A stretch of DNA of 64,000 bases, from positions 152,171 through 216,170 of the forward strand of contig CAZIDZ010000003.1 in NCBI GenBank assembly GCA_964538455.1, written 5' to 3'. Each line of letters begins with the position of its first letter. Positions within the stretch are counted from its first letter, which is position 1. Of this stretch, positions 1-8,471 are shown piece by piece. Origin of the DNA: JAZDLX01 sp964538455. GTDB lineage: Bacteria; Electryoneota; Electryoneia; Electryoneales; Electryoneaceae. The notes below the pieces were generated by a model. The model was not told the origin of the DNA. It saw nothing but the letters and a program-made list of their open reading frames with translations, and made no database searches. Position numbers and translations under genes: made by a program.

Positions 1-1665
1 GGCCACTACCGGCTCTTCCCGGTGGACGGTCCCGAGCAGCGAAAACTGCGCCACGACAGCGCCGCGCGGTTGCGTGACGAACTCTACCGCGCCTGCCAGG
101 AATGGGAACAGCCTCTCGTTTCGGTGATTCTCGCAGGCTCCACGTCCGGCGGGTCGCTGGAAAAATCCTTCAGTTCGCTGCTGCGCAACACTCAGGAAAT
201 CCCCTTTGAGGTAATCGCGATCCTGCCCGCCGGGGTGGACCTTTCCTTGCGGAATGCGATGCTCGACGCCGGGGTGCTCATCGTCCCCGGTTCCGAGATC
301 CCGACCGCGGATCTCAACCGCGCCGCCGCCAAGGCGAAGGGACAGATGCTGGTGATCCTCGAAGCCGGAAGCGAGCCGGAAGAGGGGTGGCTGCAGGCGA
401 TGATGGCCGCCGCGTTCGACGAACCAAACGCCGGAATCGTCGGCGGCCTGGTGCAAAGCCCGGCGATGACCATCCTTCACGCCGGGATTGCCTTCGACGA
501 CAGAGCGAATCCGATTTACCTCCACCAGGGCGCGCCGCTCGTCCTCAGCCATATCCATCGCCGCAGGGCATACCAGGCGGTGGGAGGGGGGATCGTCCTG
601 GCCTCCAGACCGCTTTGGGAGCTGCTTCGCGGACTCGATGAGGGATTCGACGACGCCGTGGAAAACGCCCTGATCGATTTCTGCCTGCGCGCCCGCGAGA
701 AGGATGTTCGAGTCATCTATGAACCGAAGGCAAAAGCCACCCATCACGTCTCGCAGCCATCCGCCCCAGAAGCGAACCGGCATTTCATCAAGAAATGGCG
801 GGATCGGGTCGTTCCCGACGTCGAATTGTACGCCCGGATGGACGGCTACCGCGCGGAATCCAGGGAGCGAAGAATCGTCCTGGTTCCCATCGGACCCACG
901 CTCAAAGCAAACGGGGAGGAGGCCATGAGCAGCTCCTCAACTTCGACACCGTCCCATGTCATCAAGGCCGATTCGTCGGACAACGATCTGGCGTCCCTGC
1001 TCACCCGTGCTGAAACGCTGATGCGTGACGGGCGTTATGACATCGCCGAGGAGGCCTTGGTACAGGGGCAGCACCAGGTGAACGGAAATGTGGGCGCCCG
1101 GGTGATCTACTGGACGCTGCTAGGCGACAGCAAATTCCGGCTGAACAAGACCGAAGACGCCTACGATTGCTACAAGAAGGCCGTGAAGGACGATCCGAGT
1201 GCGGAACGCGCCTGGATCGGAATCGCTACCTATCACCTGGTCAAGGGCGAACTCGAGAAAGCGGAAGACATATTCCGCCGCGTAATCTCGCTCAACGATT
1301 CGAGCACTCGCGGCTACCTCGGGCTGGGCAACGTCTATCTCCGCCGCGGCCAGCCCGGTGACGCGCTCCCCAGCTTCGTCGAAGCCTCCCGCCTCGATCC
1401 CGGCTACCGTCCGACGGTTGTCGGCCTCGTCGCCGCCGCCGTCCAGGCGGAACAGATGCAGGAGGCGCTGACCCCGTTGCAGCAGTACCTGCAAATTCAT
1501 CCCGAGGACAACGAGGCTCGTTTCCACTACGCCGCGATCCTGTTCGGCAACCAGGACAACGCGCACGCGAAAGAAGAAGCGATGAGGGTGCTCCGGGTGA
1601 AACCCGATCACCAGGGAGCGCGCGAACTGCTCGACAACCTGTCCCGGAACAGGGATGCATCCTGA
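1..1665 (+). CDS. Glycosyltransferase family 2-like protein with C-terminal TPR repeats (5' partial)
   Basis: The reading frame is open from the first base of the window, so the gene probably begins upstream; a GTG at 22 is only the first possible start inside it. The visible N-terminal ~280 residues look like a GT2 (GT-A fold) domain: a VSVILAG strand, an alternating beta/alpha pattern, an LEAGSEPEEGW segment at the place of the metal-binding acidic motif, and an IYEPKAKATHHVS segment typical of the end of such domains. A linker rich in Ser/Thr leads to about five TPR units up to the C-terminus. It is first in a run of glycosyltransferase genes leading to fliC, so transfer of sugar to a protein such as flagellin is plausible. 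Substrate and donor cannot be read from the sequence. Confidence 0.75.
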   Translation, partial: GHYRLFPVDGPEQRKLRHDSAARLRDELYRACQEWEQPLVSVILAGSTSGGSLEKSFSSLLRNTQEIPFEVIAILPAGVDLSLRNAMLDAGVLIVPGSEIPTADLNRAAAKAKGQMLVILEAGSEPEEGWLQAMMAAAFDEPNAGIVGGLVQSPAMTILHAGIAFDDRANPIYLHQGAPLVLSHIHRRRAYQAVGGGIVLASRPLWELLRGLDEGFDDAVENALIDFCLRAREKDVRVIYEPKAKATHHVSQPSAPEANRHFIKKWRDRVVPDVELYARMDGYRAESRERRIVLVPIGPTLKANGEEAMSSSSTSTPSHVIKADSSDNDLASLLTRAETLMRDGRYDIAEEALVQGQHQVNGNVGARVIYWTLLGDSKFRLNKTEDAYDCYKKAVKDDPSAERAWIGIATYHLVKGELEKAEDIFRRVISLNDSSTRGYLGLGNVYLRRGQPGDALPSFVEASRLDPGYRPTVVGLVAAAVQAEQMQEALTPLQQYLQIHPEDNEARFHYAAILFGNQDNAHAKEEAMRVLRVKPDHQGARELLDNLSRNRDAS

Positions 1666-1692
1666 CCGCCTGTCTTGCGAAAGGAGGGCAGG

Positions 1693-3135
1693 ATGACAGG
1701 CACCCGTAAAATTGGCGTCGTCCAACTCGCCCGGTTCGGCGACCTGGTCCAGACCACACCGTTCCTCCAGCGACTCCGCGAACAGGAACCGGGTGCCAGT
1801 ATCTCGATCATCGTTGATCGGCGAGTCGAAGCTGTCGCCAACCTGCTCGATGACGTGGACGAGGTTATCGGCGTCGATCTCGCCGGGATTCCCGCTCACC
1901 TGACCGGGACCATCCTCGCCGATTACGAAAACCTGCGCGCCTGGGTCAAATCCTGGCGGCGGGATACGGATTACGACCGGCTGATCCTGCTGAACCACGG
2001 GGCGATTCCCGAAGCCGTCGCGTCATTTCTCGGAGCTGAACGCCGCGAGGGCCCGGGACGCGGTTCCGCCTTCGACCGGCCGCACCGCCTGCTTCGGGCC
2101 GCTCTCTCAAACAGGGCATTCATTCCGCTCCATCTCAGCGAGGTTTGGGCGGCGTACGGTCCTCGAAAATTCCCCGTCCCAGCCCCGAAAATAAAGCCCG
2201 TAAAGTCCGGCACAACCTTTGCATTTCTAGATGGAAAAGGGCATGTAAGAGATAATAAAAACAAGGTATTTGCGGTCAATTTGGGGGCGGGTGCGGCAGG
2301 AAGGCGAATGTCCACGGAAAACCTTGCCGCTCTCGTCCGAACGCTGGTCAATGGCAACCCGTATAGGCTGGTCGCAGTCGGTACGGATGACGACAGGCAA
2401 ACCGCCGCCCGGCTGATGCAATCCGTACCGCTGAATAATCGCAATCGTGTAATCGATCTTACTGGAAATACGACACTTGAACAACTGACGGGCGTGCTCG
2501 AGGCGGTGGACGTCCTGATTTCAGCGGACACGGGCACGTTGCAGCTTGCGGCGGCTGCGGGAACGGCTTCGGTTGGCCTCTTCTTTGCCAACGCCAACCC
2601 AATAGAAACAGGAGCTTATTCCCCCGGCGCCGTGGCTGTTGTCCGCCGCGACACCCTGCGTCCCGGACCGCAGCCGTCGGCCGGCGACATGGTGTTGGCG
2701 GCGAAAGTCGCGACCAGGCTGGTTCAGGGGCAACCCTTGGAGGATCTGGAAGATGAAAGCGACACCTGTTTTGTGCTGGTGGCCCGATCTGCACCTGTGG
2801 GTGTCGAGTACGAACCCCTGCGACCCGGCTCAAAAGGGAATCTGGGGCAGGGCGGACGATGGCTTCCTCTGCTCAGGCAGTTCCTCTGGGCGGGAGATCG
2901 GATCGGCGAGACGGTTCCGGGCAGCCGCAAAGCCTGGACCGATCTCTTCGGTAGTGAGGACGCCCTCCGCCTGAGGGATCTTCACGATCAGATCGTGCAG
3001 AACGGGGGAAAACAGCTTGAATCGTGGGATGAGGAAACCCGCTGGCTCGCCCACATCGTCGCGGAGTTTCCCAATGAGACCGCACTCTGGACAGCTCAGA
3101 TGCTGGCGAGCAAAGCCGGGAGGATTCACGCATGA
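1693..3135 (+). CDS. Glycosyltransferase family 9 (heptosyltransferase-like) protein
   Basis: 480 residues. The ATG at 1693 is chosen because AAGGAGG lies 5 bases upstream; a GTG/ATG at 1675 would place that Shine-Dalgarno inside the gene. The N-terminus has the GT9 signature KIGVVQLARFGDLVQTTP, and the second Rossmann half has FAVNLGAGAAGRR and a DTGTLQLAAAAGT segment, the counterpart of the donor-binding DTGPMH motif, with Gln where His is usual. About 130 extra C-terminal residues match nothing I recognise. GT9 enzymes classically move ADP-heptose in LPS core synthesis. Here the context of flagellin and other transferases suggests a different acceptor. The stop overlaps the next ATG (ATGA), implying translational coupling. 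Confidence 0.8.
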   Translation: MTGTRKIGVVQLARFGDLVQTTPFLQRLREQEPGASISIIVDRRVEAVANLLDDVDEVIGVDLAGIPAHLTGTILADYENLRAWVKSWRRDTDYDRLILLNHGAIPEAVASFLGAERREGPGRGSAFDRPHRLLRAALSNRAFIPLHLSEVWAAYGPRKFPVPAPKIKPVKSGTTFAFLDGKGHVRDNKNKVFAVNLGAGAAGRRMSTENLAALVRTLVNGNPYRLVAVGTDDDRQTAARLMQSVPLNNRNRVIDLTGNTTLEQLTGVLEAVDVLISADTGTLQLAAAAGTASVGLFFANANPIETGAYSPGAVAVVRRDTLRPGPQPSAGDMVLAAKVATRLVQGQPLEDLEDESDTCFVLVARSAPVGVEYEPLRPGSKGNLGQGGRWLPLLRQFLWAGDRIGETVPGSRKAWTDLFGSEDALRLRDLHDQIVQNGGKQLESWDEETRWLAHIVAEFPNETALWTAQMLASKAGRIHA

Positions 3136-3437
3136 GTGAAATGAACCTGGACACGGAGGTGGCGGCTGCTGCGGAAAGCAGCCTCGGCCGTCCAGACAGC
3201 GGTGTGAGACGTGTGACGACGACCCCGTGGGCCGTGTTCGTCCACGCCTCGCCGGTCTACATCACGAGCGATCAACCGTCCCGTCCTCGCCGTGGGCGTC
3301 CCGCGTCCCATCGAAATGTCGCGCACAATCGCCGCGGGATGCGGTTGCCCGATGATTACCCCTACGCGAATCGCCGTTGGAGCGAACGACTCCGTGTGCT
3401 GCGCGCGGTTCGTCACGATGCGGGAGAACTGTCATGA
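3132..3437 (+). CDS. Small uncharacterised protein coupled on both sides
   Basis: 101 residues, not recognised. The start ATG overlaps the stop of the preceding GT9 gene (ATGA) and its own stop overlaps the ATG of the next gene in the same way, the pattern used throughout this operon. Third codon positions are strongly G/C, as in the neighbours. The protein is Arg-rich (several RPRRGRP-like and NRRW segments) with one hydrophobic stretch, PWAVFVHASPVYI; there is no signal peptide or transmembrane helix. It could be a small accessory factor of the glycosylation genes, or the eroded or frameshifted remnant of a larger one. An alternative frame across 3250-3440 is also open but has poorer codon use. 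Confidence 0.55.
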   Translation: MSEMNLDTEVAAAAESSLGRPDSGVRRVTTTPWAVFVHASPVYITSDQPSRPRRGRPASHRNVAHNRRGMRLPDDYPYANRRWSERLRVLRAVRHDAGELS

Positions 3438-5053
3438 ATCTGCTGGCGCTCAACGACACGTTTTTCGGCGATTCGCTCAACCGCCGCGACCTCTCCATCC
3501 TCCGCGTGGGTCCGGGACCCGATAACGACATCGTCATCGATCCCGGGGAAGAGGATCTTCGCGACGTGCTCGAACGTGCCGGATTCCGTCCCGATAGAAT
3601 CCTGCAGGTCGACAGCATCGACGAGCGCGTTTTCTTCAAGGGACTCGACGAAATCGAAGCACCGCGTGCGTTCTACGCCATTGACGGCCCGATCAACGGG
3701 TTCTGGCAGCTTCCCTGGGCGCACAACTTCGACCGCGTCTGGATCGATCAGAAGGATTCTTTCGACCGTATGGCGGAGAACGGGATCGCCTGGGCAGAAT
3801 GGCTGCCGCTCGCGGCGGATGAGAATTTGTATCACCCCCCAACGCCTGCCGCAGAGCGCGACCTCGACGTCGTCTTCGTGGGAACCGTCGATCCGGAGCG
3901 CCGTCCGAAACGGTCCGCGATTCTCTACCGGCTCGAACAAGTGGCGAACCTGACCGTCGTCAACGGCGACGGCAAGCGTTCCGTCCCCGCCGGGGAGGTT
4001 GCGGATATCTACCGCCGCGCGAAACTCGTCGTCAACGAACTGCTCTTCGACGGCGTCAACCTGCGCACCTTTGAAGCAATGGCCTGTGGTGCGGTGGTGA
4101 TGACAGAGGAGAATCGTGGCGAGCAGGATCTCTTCGCGGATCTTGGCGCGCTGCAGACCTACAACGCGAAAAACCTGGAGACCGTCGTCGCCCGTTTGCT
4201 CGCCGATCCCCGCGAACGGACGCGCATTTCCGAGAGTGGGGCCGAGGTCATTCGTGAAAGCCATCTTGTCGCGCACAGGGCGCGCAACCTGCTCAACCAG
4301 TTGGACGAGCTGAAACCTCGCCCCGGACGTGACACCGTTCCTTCGAAAATGCACGCGATGTGGGGCGTTTGGCAGGCCGGGCTCAAGTGGCAGACATTCA
4401 GGTCCACCGCGAAACAGGCGCAGGAGTACCTCGCCGCGCACCTCAACGATATCCCGATCGACCGGAAGATCGAGCTGTTCGAAGCGACAGGAAACGGTCC
4501 GCAGGCGATGCACCTCCTTTTCGACCAATTCAAGGAAAACCGCCTCCCGGATCGGATGCTGCCGGTGCTCGCCTCCCTCGCCTTGGCGCAGGGCAGCAAC
4601 GACCTGGCGGGGGATGTGCTCGGCGTGAAAAACGCCACCGCCTCCGACCTGCATGTCGCGATCGCCAACCGTCTGCTTCATGGCGGCAGGGACCTCTCGC
4701 CCGGATTCAATCGCACCGCCGGACCGGTCAGCGCCTGGAACGCCTTCGAACATTACCAGCACGCGTTCACCTTGGACGAGGAAAATCTCGCCGCCCTGGA
4801 AGGCATGGACAGGATTCTGGAGAAGCACAACGCATCGGAAATCTCCATGCCGCTCTGGCAGAAGTGGCACGCTCGCCATCCGCGTGATCCCGAGGCCATC
4901 CGCCGCTTCATCAACCGGGCGCGCAACGGCTATTTCAACGTGCCCACGGAATCGCTCGAAGGGAGGGGTGCGGAATACCCTTTTTCGGCAGTGTCGGCGC
5001 GTTCAACCGACCGGACGCCGTCCAGTGGCCAATCCGCAAGGAGTCGAGCGTGA
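3434..5053 (+). CDS. CgeB-like glycosyltransferase
   Basis: 539 residues. The start ATG at 3434 overlaps the previous stop and opens MNLLALNDTFFG; a TTG further upstream would overrun the preceding gene. The middle carries the C-terminal half of a CgeB/GT1-type (GT-B) transferase: DVVFVGTVDPERRPKR, then a VADIYRRAKLVVNE segment, then GVNLRTFEAMACGAVVM, the usual nucleotide-sugar-binding region. It ends in about 240 largely helical residues without a clear family. CgeB was named for spore-coat maturation, but homologues are widespread in glycan clusters. The last bases GTGA are shared with the next gene. The acceptor is inferred, from position only, to be flagellin or another surface glycan. 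Confidence 0.7.
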   Translation: MNLLALNDTFFGDSLNRRDLSILRVGPGPDNDIVIDPGEEDLRDVLERAGFRPDRILQVDSIDERVFFKGLDEIEAPRAFYAIDGPINGFWQLPWAHNFDRVWIDQKDSFDRMAENGIAWAEWLPLAADENLYHPPTPAAERDLDVVFVGTVDPERRPKRSAILYRLEQVANLTVVNGDGKRSVPAGEVADIYRRAKLVVNELLFDGVNLRTFEAMACGAVVMTEENRGEQDLFADLGALQTYNAKNLETVVARLLADPRERTRISESGAEVIRESHLVAHRARNLLNQLDELKPRPGRDTVPSKMHAMWGVWQAGLKWQTFRSTAKQAQEYLAAHLNDIPIDRKIELFEATGNGPQAMHLLFDQFKENRLPDRMLPVLASLALAQGSNDLAGDVLGVKNATASDLHVAIANRLLHGGRDLSPGFNRTAGPVSAWNAFEHYQHAFTLDEENLAALEGMDRILEKHNASEISMPLWQKWHARHPRDPEAIRRFINRARNGYFNVPTESLEGRGAEYPFSAVSARSTDRTPSSGQSARSRA

Positions 5054-6897
5054 ACGGATCTGACGGCATCCTTGAAAGAAACCTCGCTGTGTTGCGCAAA
5101 CGCGGGCAGGGTGATCTGGCGAACGCCCTGGCCGCTTTGCCCGTCTCTGAAAGGGTACAGGCGTCTATCGCGCGCTCGGGCGATCCTACGTTGAAAGTCA
5201 ACGGTCAAAACATTCACAGCCCCTACGATCCGAAACGGGAGGCGGCGGCGCTCGCGGAAAAACTGCTCGGCGGCATCGATCCGGCGAAACCGGTTCTGTT
5301 CGTCGGGGGTGGCTGCGGCTACGTCCTGGAGCAGGGAAAAGACTGCCTGCAAAACACGCAGATCGTCCTTGCCGAACCGGTTCCCGAGGTTCTCGCCGCG
5401 GCCATCCGTTCGCGTGATATGAGCGAAATCTTCTCCCTTGCCAACCTCGCTTTCGGCGATTCGATCCCCTCGCTTGCGGACAATATCCGCTCGCTGCTTG
5501 GGGACCGCGCCGAGCAGGCTCAGGTCGTCGTTCTTCCTTCGGCACGATCGTCGGCTCCCCGAGAGGTGGACGCCCTGCTGAGCGCGCTTTCCACGAAAAC
5601 GGGAAACGCCGACCTCGGAAACCTGCGCATCCTGCTCGTTGGACCTGTGTACGGGGGCAGTCTTCCGGTCACCCGGTATGTGCACAGCGCGCTGAAAAAG
5701 CTCGGCCACACCGTCGAATGGCTCGATTTCTCTCCGCTTCATGAAAGCGTACGGTTTTTCGACGGTATCACTCGGAAGCAGGAGCACCGCAAGGCGTTGC
5801 AGGGGCAGTACACCCACCTGATGGCTCAGACCGTCCTTGCGCGCGCTGAGCTCTTTCAGCCACAGATCGTCTTTTTCATGGCGCAATCCCCCGGCGCTCC
5901 GAATGTCCTGGAGGAGCTGCGCAATGCGGGGATCCCGACCGCTTTCTGGTTCGTCGAGGACGGCAAGCTCTTCGATTACGGCATGAAGATGGCTCCCTAT
6001 TATGACGTTTTCTTCCACATCCAGGGGGCTTCCTTTACCGAACAATTGAAGCAGGCCGGAGCCCGCCATGTCCATTACCTCCCGCTCGCCGCCGACCCGG
6101 ACGTTCACAAACCGCTGCAGCTGACCGATGACGAACAGGCCGAATACGGCAGCGACATCAGCCACGTCGGCGCCGGGTACCCCAACCGCCGCAGATTCTT
6201 CCCCTCGCTGCTCGACTTCAACTTCAAGCTCTGGGGCAGCGACTGGGAGCAGCCCGGTCCGTTGGGCAAGGTGCTGCAGCGCGGGGGCGAACGGATCTCC
6301 ACCGAGGATACCGTGAAAATCTTCAACGCGTCGAAGGTGAACCTCAACCTGCACTCCTCGACTTTCACCGACGGCGTGAACCCGGACGGCGATTTCGTCA
6401 ATCCGAGAACCTTCGAATTGGCCGCCTGCGGAGCGTTCCAGCTCGTCGACGAACGCAGCCTGCTTCCTTCGCTGTTCAGCGTGGATAGCGAGATGGTCAC
6501 GTTCCTCGGTGTCTGGGACTGTCGAGAGAAAATCGCCCATTACCTGGAGCACCCGGAAGAGGCGAAAGCGATCGCCGACGCCGCGAGGAACAGGGTGTTG
6601 CAGCAGCATACCTATGCCCATCGGATGCAGGAAGCGCTCTCGGTGATCGCGGCGGCCTGCCCCATCCCTGAAAACCGGGTGATGCGGAACACGGTGGCTT
6701 CGCTGGTCGCACAGGCGGGGAAAAACCGCGAACTCGCGGAAATCTTCGGACAGATGGGGCAGCCGGAGGACGAGTTGACGTTGTCGGAGATCGCGGATAC
6801 GATCCGCCACGGACAGGGCAAAATGAATGAGAGCGAAGCGCTGCTGCTGCTGATGGATGAATTCCACACGTGGGCGAAGGAAAAGGGAGTCGCATGA
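5050..6897 (+). CDS. Fusion of Maf-N-like (motility accessory factor) domain with CgeB-like glycosyltransferase
   Basis: 615 residues, GTG start inside the previous stop (GTGA). Residues ~35-175 resemble the N-terminal Rossmann-like part of Maf flagellin glycosyltransferases: an IHSPYDPKREAAALAEKL segment, VLFVGGGCGYVLEQG, then IVLAEPVPEVLAAAIRSRD. From ~190 a second module begins with LRILLVGPVYGGSLPVTRY and continues as a CgeB-like GT-B enzyme to ~545, including ISHVGAGYPNRRRFF and NPRTFELAACGAFQLVDE. A helical tail follows. Maf proteins add nonulosonic acids to flagellin, so this fusion is the best internal evidence that the cluster modifies flagellin. Whether the Maf-like part is catalytic or only recognises substrate cannot be told. 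The stop overlaps the next ATG. Confidence 0.72.
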   Translation: MNGSDGILERNLAVLRKRGQGDLANALAALPVSERVQASIARSGDPTLKVNGQNIHSPYDPKREAAALAEKLLGGIDPAKPVLFVGGGCGYVLEQGKDCLQNTQIVLAEPVPEVLAAAIRSRDMSEIFSLANLAFGDSIPSLADNIRSLLGDRAEQAQVVVLPSARSSAPREVDALLSALSTKTGNADLGNLRILLVGPVYGGSLPVTRYVHSALKKLGHTVEWLDFSPLHESVRFFDGITRKQEHRKALQGQYTHLMAQTVLARAELFQPQIVFFMAQSPGAPNVLEELRNAGIPTAFWFVEDGKLFDYGMKMAPYYDVFFHIQGASFTEQLKQAGARHVHYLPLAADPDVHKPLQLTDDEQAEYGSDISHVGAGYPNRRRFFPSLLDFNFKLWGSDWEQPGPLGKVLQRGGERISTEDTVKIFNASKVNLNLHSSTFTDGVNPDGDFVNPRTFELAACGAFQLVDERSLLPSLFSVDSEMVTFLGVWDCREKIAHYLEHPEEAKAIADAARNRVLQQHTYAHRMQEALSVIAAACPIPENRVMRNTVASLVAQAGKNRELAEIFGQMGQPEDELTLSEIADTIRHGQGKMNESEALLLLMDEFHTWAKEKGVA

Positions 6898-8471
6898 ACG
6901 TGCTCCTGATCAATCTGGCGCGCATCGGGGATCTCGTGCAGGTGTCGCCTGTTTCCCAGGGCCTCATGGATGAGCTGGGAGCGCGGGTGACGTTGCTCGC
7001 CCCGGAGAAGTACGCGGAGTTCGCGCGCCGACTGTCAGGAGTCGACGAAGTCATCGGCGTGGATGATTCAGACCTCAATCGTGAAGGTATCGTCCTGTCG
7101 TCGCTGATACACTCCGATCCGAAGCTGAGTCAGGCGATCGCAGACCTGCGAGCGCATTCCTTCGACCTCGCGATCAACCTTACCCACGATGAGCTCTCCA
7201 CCGCGCTGGCGAGCGCGATCGGGGCGAAAGCTGTGCGCGGCCGTTTCGGACAACCCGGACATATCCAGGTGAGGGGGGATGCCTTCCGCTATTTCTACAC
7301 CGTGCTCGAGCATCGCATGATGAACGGCATCAACCTTTGCGACATCTACCGGATCGGCGCGGGAATCGCCAACGGCCGCCGTCCGGTCTCGATGGCGCCT
7401 GTGCCAGAGGATCGGCGGGCAATACGCGATCGAATCGGCGAAACATCAAGGCCCGTGATCCTGCTGCACCCCGGCGCAAACCATCCTCACCGCAGGTGGC
7501 CGGTGTCGAAGTACGGAGCGCTGGCGAAGATGCTGCACGCGGAGGGCGCGGAGGTGCTCGTGCTCGCCGGTCCGGCCGAGCGTGATCTCGCTGGCGCTGT
7601 CGTGCGTTTATCCAACGGTTCTGCGCGCGCGATGGATAAACCCGTACCTGTTGAACTGCTGCCCGCGCTGTTTGCGGAGGTAAACCTCGTCGTCACCAAC
7701 GACACCGGTCCGCTCCACATCGCCGCGTCTGTCGGCACGCCAACCGTGTCGCTGTTCCTCGCCATGGCGCGCCCCCAGGACACAGGCCCCTGTTCGCCCG
7801 AACATCTGATCCTGGAGACGCTCGAAAGCTGTCATCCCTGCCCGGAGCACAGCGCATGCGATTCTCCCGTGTGTGGTGATTCGATCCCGGTAGAGGTGGT
7901 GTTCGCCGCCGTCCGGGCGAGATTGTGCGAATCGTTTCCCGCTGAATACGTCTTCAAACCCTTCGGCGGACGCTTCCGGGCGCTCGTCACTCGCTGGGGC
8001 GCGAACGGGATGATCGAGCTCGAAGAAATCTACCGTTCCGTTCCCATACCGGATGGCTTCGATGTCGGCTCCGCATGGAAACCGGTCTGGCTCTCGCTGT
8101 TCGCGGGGGATAGCCCTTCCGGGGAGGTGTTGAAACAGCTCCGGGGGACTTTCAGCATCTCGGAGCAGCGATCGATGCTCGCGGTGGTCACCCTCTGCCG
8201 GGGAATTCTCGCTCGTCTAAACGGGGAACCGCTGCAGGACGAACAAGGCAATCCGCTCAGCGTGGCCGTGCTCGAGGATTTCGCTCTTCAGGAGGAGCAG
8301 CGTTCGCAATCGGCGAAAACCCTGCTGCTGCCCTTCCGGTTGGAGCGCGAAGCGCTCTACGCCCGGGGGATCGATGCCGTGCGAAACGAAGCGGAGAGCC
8401 GCTTTTCCCGCTGGATCGGCACCCTCGCCGCGCTCAGCCCGGACGCTGTCCGGGAGGAGGTGGCGGCATGA
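6894..8471 (+). CDS. Glycosyltransferase family 9 (heptosyltransferase-like) protein
   Basis: 525 residues from the ATG at 6894, which overlaps the preceding stop (ATGA). GT9 landmarks are intact: N-terminal MNVLLINLARIGDLVQVSP, VILLHPGANHPHRRWP in the second domain, and NDTGPLHIAASVGTPTVSLF with the usual His. A cysteine cluster, CHPCPEHSACDSPVC, follows the donor domain, as in many distant GT9 relatives. It is the most canonical GT9 of the operon and the likeliest to be active. About 150 C-terminal residues are lineage-specific. Its stop overlaps the ATG of the next gene, and a GGGAGGAGG sits just before that start. Confidence 0.82.
   Translation: MNVLLINLARIGDLVQVSPVSQGLMDELGARVTLLAPEKYAEFARRLSGVDEVIGVDDSDLNREGIVLSSLIHSDPKLSQAIADLRAHSFDLAINLTHDELSTALASAIGAKAVRGRFGQPGHIQVRGDAFRYFYTVLEHRMMNGINLCDIYRIGAGIANGRRPVSMAPVPEDRRAIRDRIGETSRPVILLHPGANHPHRRWPVSKYGALAKMLHAEGAEVLVLAGPAERDLAGAVVRLSNGSARAMDKPVPVELLPALFAEVNLVVTNDTGPLHIAASVGTPTVSLFLAMARPQDTGPCSPEHLILETLESCHPCPEHSACDSPVCGDSIPVEVVFAAVRARLCESFPAEYVFKPFGGRFRALVTRWGANGMIELEEIYRSVPIPDGFDVGSAWKPVWLSLFAGDSPSGEVLKQLRGTFSISEQRSMLAVVTLCRGILARLNGEPLQDEQGNPLSVAVLEDFALQEEQRSQSAKTLLLPFRLEREALYARGIDAVRNEAESRFSRWIGTLAALSPDAVREEVAA

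Noticed and set aside
4930..6867. Minus-strand open frame of 645 codons
   Set aside because: It lies opposite the Maf-N/CgeB gene, which has recognisable domains and coupled start and stop. High GC makes long antisense frames common, and its residues form no known family.
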